DNA of 64,000 bases from Watersipora subatra. Lineage: Eukaryota; Bryozoa; Gymnolaemata; Cheilostomatida; Watersiporidae. The stretch covers positions 40,901,776 through 40,965,775 of the forward strand of contig NC_088713.1 of the NCBI RefSeq assembly GCF_963576615.1, read 5' to 3'. Below the pieces are notes generated by a model. It ran no database searches, had not been told where the DNA came from, and worked only from the letters and a program-made list of their open reading frames with translations. Below, piece by piece: positions 32,012-43,707 of the stretch (its first letter is position 1; every line of letters starts with the position of its first letter). The position numbers and the translations under genes are program-made.

Positions 32012-34589
32012 CTACTGATACAACACTTTATCTAAGAACAGCTGTTATTTGCAAAAAACCAACCATCAGTAAGAAAAAGCAGAGGGCTGAAAACATGGAT
32101 GAATCAAAGTGAGCTGTTTTTTTAAATGTGCTCAAATCCCTCAATTCTTAGATCTTAAATCAAGCGATGAATAATTCATGAGTGCATAACTAACGAATGA
32201 ATAATATATAGAAGCTATGTTTTGATAGTTGCAAAATATACTTTACTATTTCTGTTTTTTTCTGTTTGAGTAGTATGCAAATTTACCTTGCGCAGTGCTC
32301 ATTTAGGGCATACAATTTCCAATATTCGCTCACCTAAAGTACATTTACAAAATAGAGCTGGTGAATTAATTGCACCGGGAAACATAAAGACTAGTTTGAC
32401 TAACAATTCATAAAAGCCATGGCTAGTTCAGGAGAAGCCAAAATTTTATTCTGACTGTGAGATTCGTTTCAGTTTTATGAGCAAACTGCCACAGAATTTA
32501 GATGATTAACAACGCTGTCTTATTTAGATGAAGTTAGCATTCAACTTATCACCAGAAACATTCAGCAAATAGTAGCTGATGGTGAAGAATTTAGGAGGGA
32601 AGGTGTGTGAAATGAAAGATTCACTTTGTGGTCAGAAATTAAGACCACCCAATAATTCATGCATCTGTTCTTTTTTACCTTTTTCCTAGAGCCAGTTTAA
32701 TCTATTTAATTGTCAATTATTGTACGTCAAGAGATGTAGAATTTTTTCCTTGTTCTAGCAAAGTATCACAAGTGCTTTTCAGTAATATTTAAAAGCAAAT
32801 GTAATATTAGTGTCATTCTGTTTTACCTTAAACCATTCAAACACTTTACACTCAGCAATCAATACCAGAGTTGTTCAAATTATGGTGTAATCTTGTAAAA
32901 ATTTAGTTAGTTAAGAATACAAGAAGCAAATAACTACGCTACATTTTTATTGCGGCGCGGTAAGTTACATACACACTTTCATGAAAAAATATTTGGCACT
33001 TGAAGTTTATTGAAAACTCACTCTACATTTTGTGATAGGAAGACTTATGCATGCAATGATATATGGTTTGTAGTGGTTTTTAGTCAAATTATTACAGTAA
33101 ATCAAATGCGGCTAAAATTTGAGGTGATCTCATAACTTCTGTATTACAGCAATGTATCATAGTTGATTTTGGGTCATTATCAAGCACACTTGAAAATGTA
33201 AATTTTAGTCGATTACAAAAAACTTAAGCTTTCTATGACCTGAAATATGACGATTCCACATAAAAGACTCAATCACAATCCATGGCCAACAGGACTTCAT
33301 AATATGACTAATGGCTTTGAATGTCCAATAAAGGGCATTATAGCTATGATCACTATTTTTGGAACTGCAATATTACATGTATATTGTCCTACAATACATA
33401 TAACTGAGTCAATTATTTCTGGAATAAAATAATAATTTAGAATCCAATTTGCTCAACTATCACAAGTACTAGTACCTTGTCTGTCTAGTGTACTCTGAGG
33501 GATCAACAGGTGTGCAGATAAAGCACAAAATAATAAGTTTAAAGCAAAAACATTTAGGAAAACTGACAGGTGATAAATTAGTTCAGTTGTTATTCGGTTT
33601 GAACTTCATATAAAACAATATTTCATCCCGACAACTAACCCTGAGAAGTGGTAATAATGGATAATGTAGCTAACATTAAAAACGTTGATGAAGTTGAAAA
33701 CGTTGATAACGTTGATAACGTTGATAACGTTGATAACGTTGATAACGTTGATAACATTGATAAACGTTTTATAAAGTTGATAACGGATAATTGGAGACTC
33801 CTTATTCTAACACTGATTAGCTTTTTTTTATAGAAACTAGTATGTTAGAAGTCCCGTGTGCCAAATGCAAGAGATGATTATGTAAACAACCATGTGCACA
33901 TTTATTTCGCAATGCAGCAAAGTGGTTGGTAACATGTGAAGCAGTTGGCCGGTAAACTTAGATCAAAGTTCAACTTCTGTGTGGTGCAGATATCTTTCAA
34001 ACATCTATGAGTGGCTTTGGAATAATAGACGAACATGACTATTATTAGAGTGATGATTTTGCAGTTTTCAACTTAGTATGAACTCACTGAAGAAATAAAC
34101 AAACAGTAATTTGTTCCATTCGGCGCCTCGAAAAAGCACATTAAAATGGTGTGTCATTCGGGGATTCACGGAAAAGTTCAGAGTTGTCAACTAGCCATGC
34201 ATTTACTTACATGTTTTACGAAAGGATTGCAACAGACATTATTACATTGGAAAAGCTACCTGTGCAAGAGGTCATGAACTATGACTCATGATGCATGTTT
34301 AAGCTATATATAATACAGTAATAGTGCATTTTCAAATAAGCCTAATATGTCCCAATGCATGTAGTTTTGTACAGCATATTATAAATATATTTTTTATACG
34401 TCAAAATAATTTGAACTTTCACCGAGTTGAAAGAGCCGCAACAAAGTTTGCAAAAAGACGCACTTTGCCCAGCCCTAAAGTATTTAAAACAGCACCTTAT
34501 TTATTGGTAACTGATGCTATTGAATTATGTCAGTTATTTGAGAAGACTGATACCATAATTAATCCTTCGCTAAAATTCAAGTTATATAG
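32012..34589 (+). CDS. Four phase-matched exons of an unknown gene (partial)
   Basis: The exons are 32012-32068 (after TATTATTTTAG, donor GTAAGA), 32528-32602 (after GTCTTATTTAG, donor GTGTGT), 32916-32959 (donor GTAAGT) and 34375-34589 (after TTTTGTACAG, donor GTATTT). Phases run 1-1, 1-1, 1-0, 0-2, so all junctions keep frame. The product reads TDTTLYLRTAVICKKPTI, then VSIQLITRNIQQIVADGEEF, then YKKQITTLHFYCGA, then a 71-codon piece including RVERAATKFAKRRTLPSPKV and LLVTDAIELCQLFEKTD. It appears helical and basic and has no membrane segment. Neither the start nor the end was located; a continuation would have to be in phase 2. Family unknown. Each exon alone is weak, but together the matching phases make a gene plausible. 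Confidence 0.45.
33681..33761 (+). repeat. 9 bp minisatellite AACGTTGAT
   Basis: Nine consecutive 9 bp units, the central six identical (AACGTTGAT). They lie in the intron between 32959 and 34375. Read in frame they give a Val-Asp-Asn tripeptide run inside a 58-codon open frame from ATG 33657, most likely incidental. Confidence 0.9.
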
Positions 34590-36619
34590 GTATTTCATTC
34601 TAAACTATTCTGTTTAAGATTTCAATTAAGCTTTAAGTATATCAACCTAAGTTTAACACATTTGCAACCAGCTAACTTATACCAACAATTTGTCAAAAAC
34701 ATGCTATAATTTAATTTGCACGAAACTGAATTGAAATAAGTTACTCAATAAGTTTACAAAATAACCAGCCAAGTTTTCTCTTTCCAATGACATACAATTC
34801 GGATAGAGACTTCATATTACTCACATGTAGACATGTGTCTCAATGAAGGAAGTGTTATAAAAATTCTGATTTTTTAAAAACCTTTACTGGCTGAAACGAA
34901 AGTAGAATTTCACCATTAAATTTGTGAAAATTCAAATAATTTGGCCAAAAATATGGTTTTGGTACATATAATAAAAAGTTATAAATAACATTTATATATA
35001 TATATAGCAGTTAGTCATGAACGTAAAAGTCATGCAATTCAAATTTTGAACTCTTTTTCGTGATGATCTTCATTCAGACCAAAACAAAGCCAATCTACGT
35101 GCCAGCATAACTCAAACAAACAATCATAAGCATGTTTCAAAAAATAAAAATATGTTCAATAACTTTGATCTTGATTTTTCAAACTTTATAGACAGATCTA
35201 AAAATCAATATGATACTATGAAAGGTGAATGATAACCTTAATCTGATTATGGCTGACTATTTAAAAAGTACACCTTTATTCCAGAATAACGAATCAAATT
35301 GATAAAATTGAAAGTTAATCAAAACTTTGAAAAATAAAAAACAGTGTTTAATGTGATATATGCAGTCTTTTGGTGTCTTACCCTTTTGAATCCGCATAGT
35401 TACTTTTGTCCTTGAAAACAAATTGATCGTGATCGTTGAAACTTTAAATCGCCGTGATGATCGCCAGTTTAAGTAGACCTCGGTATGGGTTTAGTATTTT
35501 AGTTGTAACTATTGCCAGATATATCATTAAAGCATGTTTTTAAGTTTTTCTGATTTGCCAGAAATCTTTCTTCATGACTAATAAAAAACCTTCTTCTATA
35601 ACTTATAAATGATTGTACATAAAATAGGTAAAATTCCAAGGCAAGAAAACTCTCATTTGTAGCTCAGTTGTGATCAAAATTTGCAAGTTAACTCACGATA
35701 GTTACACACGAGTTTAGATGAAACTGGCCTTTAAAGAAAGACTTGCATAACATTTCAGTTGATTTTATTAGAAGTTATCAGTATTTTTTTATCATTGGCA
35801 AGTATCATTAATGTTTTAGGTTATCTGACTGCCAAAAGATTTCAAGATAAAAATTGACAAAACTTGATGGCAATTACAACTGGATGTTTGTTTCTGACAG
35901 AATTTCTGCTTTCACACATCTCTGATGAAATAATGCTCTAAGACTTAACATATAACATCTATTGAAGAAATAAACATATAAAAAAGGGGACTAACCGTCC
36001 CTCGAGACTTTATCAACTGAAGGGAAAACTGTGTTTTATCAAATTTCGTTCATACTCAGCACCAAATAATTTTTTTATTTCTTCTTTTCTCAAGCATGTT
36101 CTGAATTTGACTTTCAAACATTTACAAATAGTTTTGCATTTTCTATTGTAAATGTAGTAAATGTACATGTAAGGGAACGCATTGCATATTTATTGCAAAT
36201 CAAAAATATAATATCATTGTAACTGTAGCAAATCTCATCAGCAGGTATATCAGGTAATGTCAAAAATATCACTTTGTATAAAAAATATTTTCAACAGGCA
36301 TCTTCAATGTAGGCAAATTTTCAAACGAGCAAAAGCCATCTGAAAACATTTAGCATAACATTTTGTAAAAGAAGCTAGCATAAAGGGCAAAAATCACTTA
36401 TGCTTTGCACAATCTGGCCAGATGGCATCTAAAGTAAATCTTTCAACGTCTTTCTAAAACTTTATGTCATGAAAATGCTGAGTTGTTTTCTTTGAACTGA
36501 TGAAAATCTGTGTCAACCAGAAATATCTTAAATTCTTTAACGCTTTGCAAAAATTTCAATAGCAAAATTGCTATCATGAAAACATGCCACCAGTATGAAC
36601 AATACACACACAAAGAAAG

Positions 36620-36668
36620 AAACGTATTTGTAACTTATATAAAATTTATATAAGTTACAAATACGTTT
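36620..36668. repeat. Near-perfect 49 bp palindrome
   Basis: The two 24 bp arms are exact reverse complements around a single A. The left arm begins AAACGTATTTGTAAC and the right arm ends GTTACAAATACGTTT. In DNA this can extrude as a cruciform; in RNA it is a perfect hairpin. Confidence 0.85.
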
Positions 36669-36669
36669 A

Positions 36670-36740
36670 AAGTTTATATAAATAAAATTTATGTAACTTT
36701 TATTTAATAAAATTTACATAAATTTTATTTATATAAACTT
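36670..36740. repeat. 27 bp inverted repeat with 17 bp spacer
   Basis: The left arm, 36670-36696, starts AAGTTTATATAAATAAAA. Its exact reverse complement is at 36714-36740. It directly abuts the preceding palindrome, so two hairpins stand side by side. Confidence 0.85.
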
Positions 36741-38505
36741 CATAAATTTATTGTATTTATTACACTGACTAAATTGATAAATTTACCAAATTTATAAAGT
36801 TCTCAATGCAAAAGTTGTTATGAGTATAACCATCGAGCTAAAGCAACATAAATCTAGCAACAAAATAAAAGGCCAATGCCTCATGTTTGTGAATTTACAT
36901 GCAAAAAGTTGTTGGCAAGCGTTTGTGGATGGCTTTCAGTAGAGTTGTCCTTTCTTTAATCTTCATTTTCTGGTAAATAGTTCTAGCTGTAAAATTAAAA
37001 AAATTATCTTATTTTGTTTTATAAAATATTTCGATCAAAGCTTGAATTTATATTCTGCTTTTTTTCCCCTTCTGTTAGGGATTAGGTAGAGAATTAAAGG
37101 GTTACTTTACCTGATTTTTAATAAAGTGTCACATAACATATACAAGTTTGTCAATCATGTGATATTTTTTTTGTTGCTTTAAGTGTCTAACTGCCAGGAT
37201 GTTTCAATCTTAAAATTGACCAAAATTTGATCTGTTAAAACTTTCAGAAAAAAAAAAGTTATCAAACATGATGTGTGTAGTGGCACCTCCTGTTTCTCCA
37301 TCACATTATTACATTAGCTGTTGAATTTAAGTCAAAGTGTTGACTTCTTTTTCGACATATATTTATATTAGTATATGATAAATAATAATAAAATGAATAA
37401 TAAAAAAAATTTTGAAATTTATTTTATTTTTCTTTTGCTCAGGAATGTTAGAGGACTGAAAATGTGGCCTCAGATACATACTATAATAAATAGTTTAAGT
37501 TATTTAAAGATTCGTTAGAGAGAAACTATCTTATTGTTTTCCTCAAAGTTATGTGTACAAATAATTATCAGTACTTGATGCCTTTAAGACTGTACGTCTA
37601 TCACTTTTAATTAATATGCGGGGGTGAAGGCATTATTTTTAAAAGTTTGGCAACGTCTTTTTTTCTCAGCGTTTAACGACATTCAGGTTTTGTCTATTTT
37701 AGTCTTGAAACATTCTAACAGTCATATCACCTAAAACAAAAAACACAATATTACCACATAGATAAACACCCATAGTTTATGATACAAGATTTAAAATTGT
37801 TAGTATTGTAACTATTTAAAATGTTTTTTCTAAATAGAGTTATCTTCTCAATGTTGTGATTTTCATAAGTTTAGACACTGAATAATGGGTGAGTGTCTCA
37901 TTGTCAGGCTACTTGATGAGATGTTAAATATTTTAAATCAAATAACACTTCGGTCAAACTTTAACATAGTTTTTCTGTATTCTGGGCCCCCAATATTACA
38001 GTTACACAACAAATCATCAATGCTATTACTAGTTTTGACTGCTGTCTATACTACAGTTAACTTTGTGCCTTTACTGAAAAAGCTAGCACTGAAAAAGTAG
38101 GCCAATTTAAATTGCAGCTGGTATAACATTTTAATTTGCTCAAAAGTTGGATGATCTGATTGTCCGATGGCTGAAATTTTTTTAATGAAAGCAATTTCAA
38201 CTGGTCAGCTGTTATTTTGCCTGTTGGCTGTAATTTATGACAAAGTTCAATGACTTTGAAAAGGTCATATGTTTTGAATTAGTTAGCATTATGCAATTGA
38301 ATATAACTATATTAGACATGTTTAACAAATAGGCCATGACTATTTAAACATCTACTTTAAATTGTTGATGTAAATAGGCAATAAATTAGGCACTTGCTGA
38401 TATCTATGACTCTTGTAAGTTTTCTGTGCATTTTACTTTGCAATTAATATCCAGTTATTTTAGTGTAAAAAATATAAATACTACGAAATTTATGTACAAT
38501 AACAA

Positions 38506-38720
38506 ACTTTTAATAATAATTATAATAATAATAATTAAAACAATAATAATAATTATAATAACAATAGTAATGTATAACAATAATAGTAATAATAATAGTA
38601 ATTAAAATAATAATAACAATAGTAATATTGTAAATAACAATGATAGTAATAACAATAATAATAACAATAGTAGTAAAAATAATAATAATAATAATAGTAA
38701 TAATAGGATTAATAATATTA
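38506..38720. repeat. TAA/AAC trinucleotide microsatellite, left flank of the RLE element
   Basis: Imperfect AAT/AAC/AGT units. The same repeat resumes at 42340 on the other side of the retroelement, in the same orientation. Confidence 0.9.
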
Positions 38721-41700
38721 CTCATAGTAGTGCCTGCTGCCTTGTGGGTTAGGTTAATGTTTTAACCAAAACCTAATGGAGTTAACTTTACACAAAACCT
38801 ACTGCCTTGTAGCATTGGAAAATGATTAAGGCTATGGGAAAAAACCTTATACAAATCACCACTCATACCCATGATGAATACACAAACAGAAAGAAACCCC
38901 TATGGCGCTGAGCAGACAGGACAAGCCTGTCAACTCTTGCTTGGCAGCTCACCTGTGCTACACCAGGCAGGGAGCGGTCGTCAACCTGTTACTGGGACAA
39001 CTAATCACAATGAGAAGAGGAGAGGATGGACACGAATAAGCAACATCAATGCAATGGAATGCTACTACCAAAGTCAACCCGAGAAAAGAGGATGCATGAA
39101 AAGGATGCATCAGATATGGAAAGATTGAGGATTTTTTAGCACAACAGATCAAAGGATAGCAGATCAAGTCAGAGTCATCAAAAGAAACGGACTGATGTCC
39201 GATTTGGAGATGGAAGAGATAAGACAGAGAGTAACAACAACACCACCCAACGCTCTGATTCAGAACAATGCAAATGAACATATTGATACAGTTGAAGAAG
39301 TAATGGAGAGCAAAGTTACCACGGAGATAGTAGAGATGCTAATTGAGAGACCATAAGCAAGTGAGGAACAGAAAGAGATAGTCAATCGCCTCAAAGACGT
39401 TATTGAGAGACTAGAGCAGAAGCGAAATATGCCAAAATTGAAGAAGATACCGAAAAATAAGACCAGAAAGAAAACAGGAATAATCAATCAGGCGATCGGG
39501 ATTATTGACACCACTGATATTGGAAGTACAAACCACTTGATATATGCAGGGGCACGGCTGGTATTAGAAAGATTACAGAAAGGACAAGAAACTGATGGCA
39601 GGAGAACCCAAATACCGGCATGGAAAATGAGACTAAAAAGAAAACTGGAGGAAAAAAACAAAAATCTAGCAAAGATGAATAACATCAAAGAAGGTAGGCA
39701 ATTCATAACAAGAAAAATAGAGCAAGGTTATTGGCTGAAGAAAAAAGGAATAGATTGAGTGATTGAGGAACTTAAACAGAGAGTGACACCCACAGCAGCA
39801 AAGATTAAGAGATATTCTGATATAGTGAATCAGTTTCATACAAACCATCTATTTAAAACAGACCAGAAACGATTCTACCAAAGCCTAGAAGGTAAACAAC
39901 AGAAACAGATATTACTGCCTGAGCCCTATGCTGCTCTCGAGTTCTGGAGTAACATATGTGCACGGCCGCACACTCATAAAGAAGATGCCAAATGGATCAA
40001 GTAGGCTGAACATGACTACAAAGATTTAGAGAAACAAACTGATATGGAGATCAATGTTGTGGGACTAAAAAGAATCCTTGGAAGATTATCACCATGGAAA
40101 GCCACTGGATCGGATGGAGTACAGGGCTACTGGGTCAAGAACTTCACAGCTCTTCACACAAGAATTGTGAATCAGATGAATGAGATTATCAAGAGAGGCA
40201 CTCCGACATCATGGATGACAACAGGAAGAACATTGCTAATTCTTAAGGATGCAAGCACAGGCAACATACCATCACACAATAGACCGATTACCTGCCTGCC
40301 AATAATGTACAAAGTACTGACTGCAATAATCTTGGACAGCATTTATGAACACCTAGAGAGAAATAAAATACTACCATGGGAACAGAAGGGTTGTAGTAGA
40401 AAAAGTCGAGGAACTAAAGATCAATTGATAATAGACAAGTGTGTTATGAAAGACAGTAAGGCAAGAAAAACCAACTTGGTGATGGGATGGATTGACTACA
40501 GAAAAGCATATGATATGGTTCCCCACTCATAGATAATGAAAGTAATGGATATGTTAGGGATCTCAGAAAACATCAAGAGGTTCATGACAGCAGGTATAAA
40601 ACAATGGAAAACAGAGCTAGAAAGTGGAGGGAAAGAACTAGGAAAGGTATCAATCAGCCGAGGTATCTTTCAGGGGGACAGTCTTTCTTCTTTGATGTTT
40701 GTGATGTCAATGATACCCCTCACAACTGTACTGCGCAAAGTTAAACCTGTGTACCATCTCAAAAGCAAATGTGCAGTTAACCATCTACTGTATATGGACA
40801 ACCTGAAACTAAATGGGAAAAACAAGAATGAAATTGAGACACTGATACACACAGTGTGAATCTTCAGCGATGACATCGGTAAGGAGTTTGGATTAGATAG
40901 GTGCGCTACCATCACCATGATAAGAAGGAAACTAACTGGCAGAAGAAATATCATGCTACCAAATGAAACAGAAATCCATGAACTAGAAGATAATGAAAGC
41001 TACAAATATTTAGGAGTTACGGAGGCAGATGACATAAAACAATCTGAAATGAAAGCTAAGATCAAAAAAGAATACATTCACAGGCTCATGAAAGTGCTGA
41101 AATCAAAGCTGACTGCTGGAAGTCTCATTACCGCTATCAATAAAAGGGCTGTGTCCTAGTACAGATGTGAAGCAGGAGTTATTCAGTAGACAAAGGCTGA
41201 GTTACAGCAACTGGACAGAAGGACGCGGAAACTGATGACAATGCATAAAAGTCTTCATTCCAGATCTGATGTAAATAGAGTATATGTTGAAAAGGACCAA
41301 GGAGGAAGAGGATTAATGAGTGTTGAGGAAACTGTGAATTACGAAAGTAACAGTCTGAAAAAGTACAGAGAAGGCAGCCCAGTCGAATTTAAAAGAATAG
41401 CGGGTAAGATCATAAATGCCAGCAGTGAAAATGGAAGACAAGAGTACAGAAACCATCAGAAAACTGAACGAAAGCAAAACTGGCATGATAAGCAAATGAA
41501 CGGGCAACATCTAAGACAGACAGAGGATCAAGCAGCAAAAAAGACATGGCAATTGATAAAGAGGGGATGTCTTATATGAGAGACTGAAAGCCTGATCATT
41601 GCTGTCCAGGATCAAGCATTAAAAACCAACTATAGGAAGACCAAGATAGAAAAGTCAATAAACTATCCGAAATGCAGATTGTGCAAGCAGAAAGATGAAA

Positions 41701-42335
41701 CAGTGTCCCACATAGTCAGCGAATGCAGTAAGATCGCACAAACAGAATATAAAGGGCCGCATGACAAAGTGGCAAGGCCAGTTCACTGGAGCATATGCAA
41801 GAAACATGAGTTGCCACACACAGAAAAATGGTACGAGCACCGTGCAGAAGCTGTATTGGAGAATGAGAAAGTGAAGCTGCTATGGGACTTCAATGTGCAG
41901 ACAGACCAGGTTTTAGAAGCTAGAAGACCAGACCTGATACTAACAAACAAAGAAACCAAACAGTGTCAGGTCACAGACATAGCAATACCTAGAGACACAA
42001 GGGTAGTACAGAAGGAAAATGAGAAGATTGATAAATACAAAGAGCTTGGGTTCGAGATAAACAGACTGTGGAAGGTGAAGACCAAAATGATACCAATAGT
42101 AATTGGTGCACTCGGAGCAATATCAATAAGGCATATAGTATACTTGCCCGAGGTAGGAGTGAACATGTATTTTGAGACTATACAGAAAACAACCATCTTA
42201 GGAACAGCTGACATATTGAGGAAGGTCCTCTCTTAGTGGAATTGAAGAAGATGTTGACTCCTTTGGCCTTTTGTTAAGACCCGGACTCAACACGGACTAC
42301 AACCAGTCACCTACTACCACACGACTGTGAAAAAA
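38721..42335 (+). mobile_element. RLE-class non-LTR retrotransposon (R2/R4-like)
   Basis: One long interrupted ORF with a reverse transcriptase, a CCHC zinc knuckle and a PD-(D/E)xK-type restriction-like endonuclease in that order, plus short 5' and 3' untranslated parts. Having the endonuclease downstream of the reverse transcriptase, and no AP endonuclease, places it in the RLE group (R2, R4/Dong, NeSL, HERO). Both flanks are TAA-type microsatellite in the same phase of strand. That fits an insertion into a TAA repeat, the target known for Dong/R4 elements. The copy is dead (see the ORF entry). Confidence 0.85.
38871..42236 (+). pseudogene. RLE retrotransposon polyprotein with nine internal stops
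   Basis: A single frame runs for 1122 codons. Internal stops lie at 39126, 39354, 39756, 40002, 40530, 40857, 41157, 41187 and 41577, and no frameshift is needed. Reverse transcriptase landmarks: LSPWKATGSDGVQGYW near 40080, PITCLPIMYKVLT near 40290, WIDYRKAYDMVPHS near 40489 (motif A), IFQGDSLSSLMFV near 40664, and HLLYMDNLKL near 40782, where the catalytic YxDD pair has become YMDN by GAC to AAC. A C-x2-C-x7-H-x4-C knuckle (CRLC...HIVSEC) is near 41670, and RRPDLIL...VTDIAIP of the endonuclease is near 41920-41990. Several stops sit where the family has Trp (PHSW) or Arg, so TGG to TAG and CGA to TGA are the likely changes. The final TAG is at 42234. Confidence 0.9.
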
Positions 42336-42339
42336 TACT

Positions 42340-42470
42340 TTTACAATAATACTAACAAAAACAATAATAACAATAATAATAATAATAATACTAATAAAGA
42401 CATAAATAATAACAACAATGGTAATATATAACAATAATGGTAATAACAATAATAATAACTTTATCATAAT
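42340..42470. repeat. TAA/AAC trinucleotide microsatellite, right flank
   Basis: Imperfect AAT/AAC units directly after the element's 3' untranslated part, matching the left flank at 38506-38720. Confidence 0.9.
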
Positions 42471-43707
42471 TTATACAGCTGTGTACACAAGCAAAAAAGA
42501 CTACCTAAAGTTAACGTTTTGATTTACAAAGTTTTTGCAAAGTTTATCTTATCAAAGGTTTAGCAAAAAGTGTAGGATTTTTTTCTCACATTTTTGATTT
42601 TTTTTATGTTTGAGGCAATCTGATAAGCAGGATGTATTGAGATTAAATTGGATAAAATTGGTCATGATTAAACTATTAAGATTGAGTGAAAGTATGATCA
42701 GGATGCTTAAAATTGTAAAAAAAGACTGGCAAAATTGAAAGTCGCAACAACGCATGAGTCGATATCAACTATCTCAACTCACCATTTGTAATGTCATTTC
42801 ACATGAATTTTCCTTCTGAGCATTTAATTGCATTCAAGTTTTACCAATTGGTATCTTAAAACAACTTGGCAATCAGATCACCACAAACATCAATAGCAAT
42901 TGCAAATGGTAAAAAAACACCAATACTTACTGATAAAGTCTTCAAAAACTTGTGCAAGTTTATTTTTAAACAAGTTTTATCATAATAATTGACTTTGAGT
43001 CATTAGTCATTAGTCATTGACAGAGTCATTGCCAATTATGCATTGAATTGTAATTTTTAATCAATTTAGCTAAATGACCTAAGAGGCAAATGACCTAAAA
43101 TACCACAGCTGTACACAAATGCTATGTTTAACTTTCATGTTTTCAACGGATTGTTTCACCTACAATGGCCAACATGACTTAATGATATGGCTAGTAACAA
43201 TGAATGTCTAATAAGAGGCATTGGAGCTGCAATCAAAATTAGCAGAGCATCAATCTTAATCCAAGTGTTTCAATGATATGTCTAAACTAAAGACTAATTA
43301 GTTCTATAAGAAATACAAAAACTACCACGGTTTTTCTAAAATATTCAAAGGTATATTATTTGATGCTAGATTCCCAAACCTGCTGCAAATGCACAGCCCT
43401 TTGTATATACAAACCATTAAGTGCCCTCAGTTCTAGACCAGAATCAAAACTCTAAATACATAGTATATCTCCATGTGGGTAGAAATCTGAAATTGCCTTT
43501 GATTTTAGACTAAAGCCTTTGACATTTGTATTATAGATGGAGGGATACAAGCACAACAAACATAGAATATTAGACAAAAGACTGTCTAAACGTCTAAAAC
43601 AAAAGACATTTAATTAAAAAACTGTCTGAACTTCAAATGTTAGTACTCACAATAAAGAACTTCCATGTTCTTGTGACTGACCTGTTCCTAAAAGATTGAG
43701 TTGGGCA
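42471..43707. other. AT-rich spacer with diverged repeats; 3' UTR of the ankyrin gene
   Basis: 42750-42970 resembles 28270-28470 (shared ACTTGGCAATCAGATCA-type blocks), and 43150-43250 resembles 33240-33360. An ATTAAA on the minus strand near 43610 could be the poly(A) signal of the ankyrin-repeat gene, about 95 nt after its stop. Confidence 0.45.

Larger units (their letters stand above)
34590..38505. other. AT-rich DNA without a confident gene
   Basis: It contains the two palindromes at 36620-36740 and several short diverged repeats. 35740-35880 resembles 28100-28240 and 37150-37250. A 71-codon open frame at 37885-38100 lacks splice or family support. No exon continuing the 32-34.6 kb gene could be chosen with confidence. 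Confidence 0.4.

Noticed and set aside
37885-38100. 71-codon open frame beginning MGECLIVRLL
   Set aside because: It has an ATG but no splice, family or conservation evidence, and an ideal donor (GTGAGT) overlaps its start; left unannotated.
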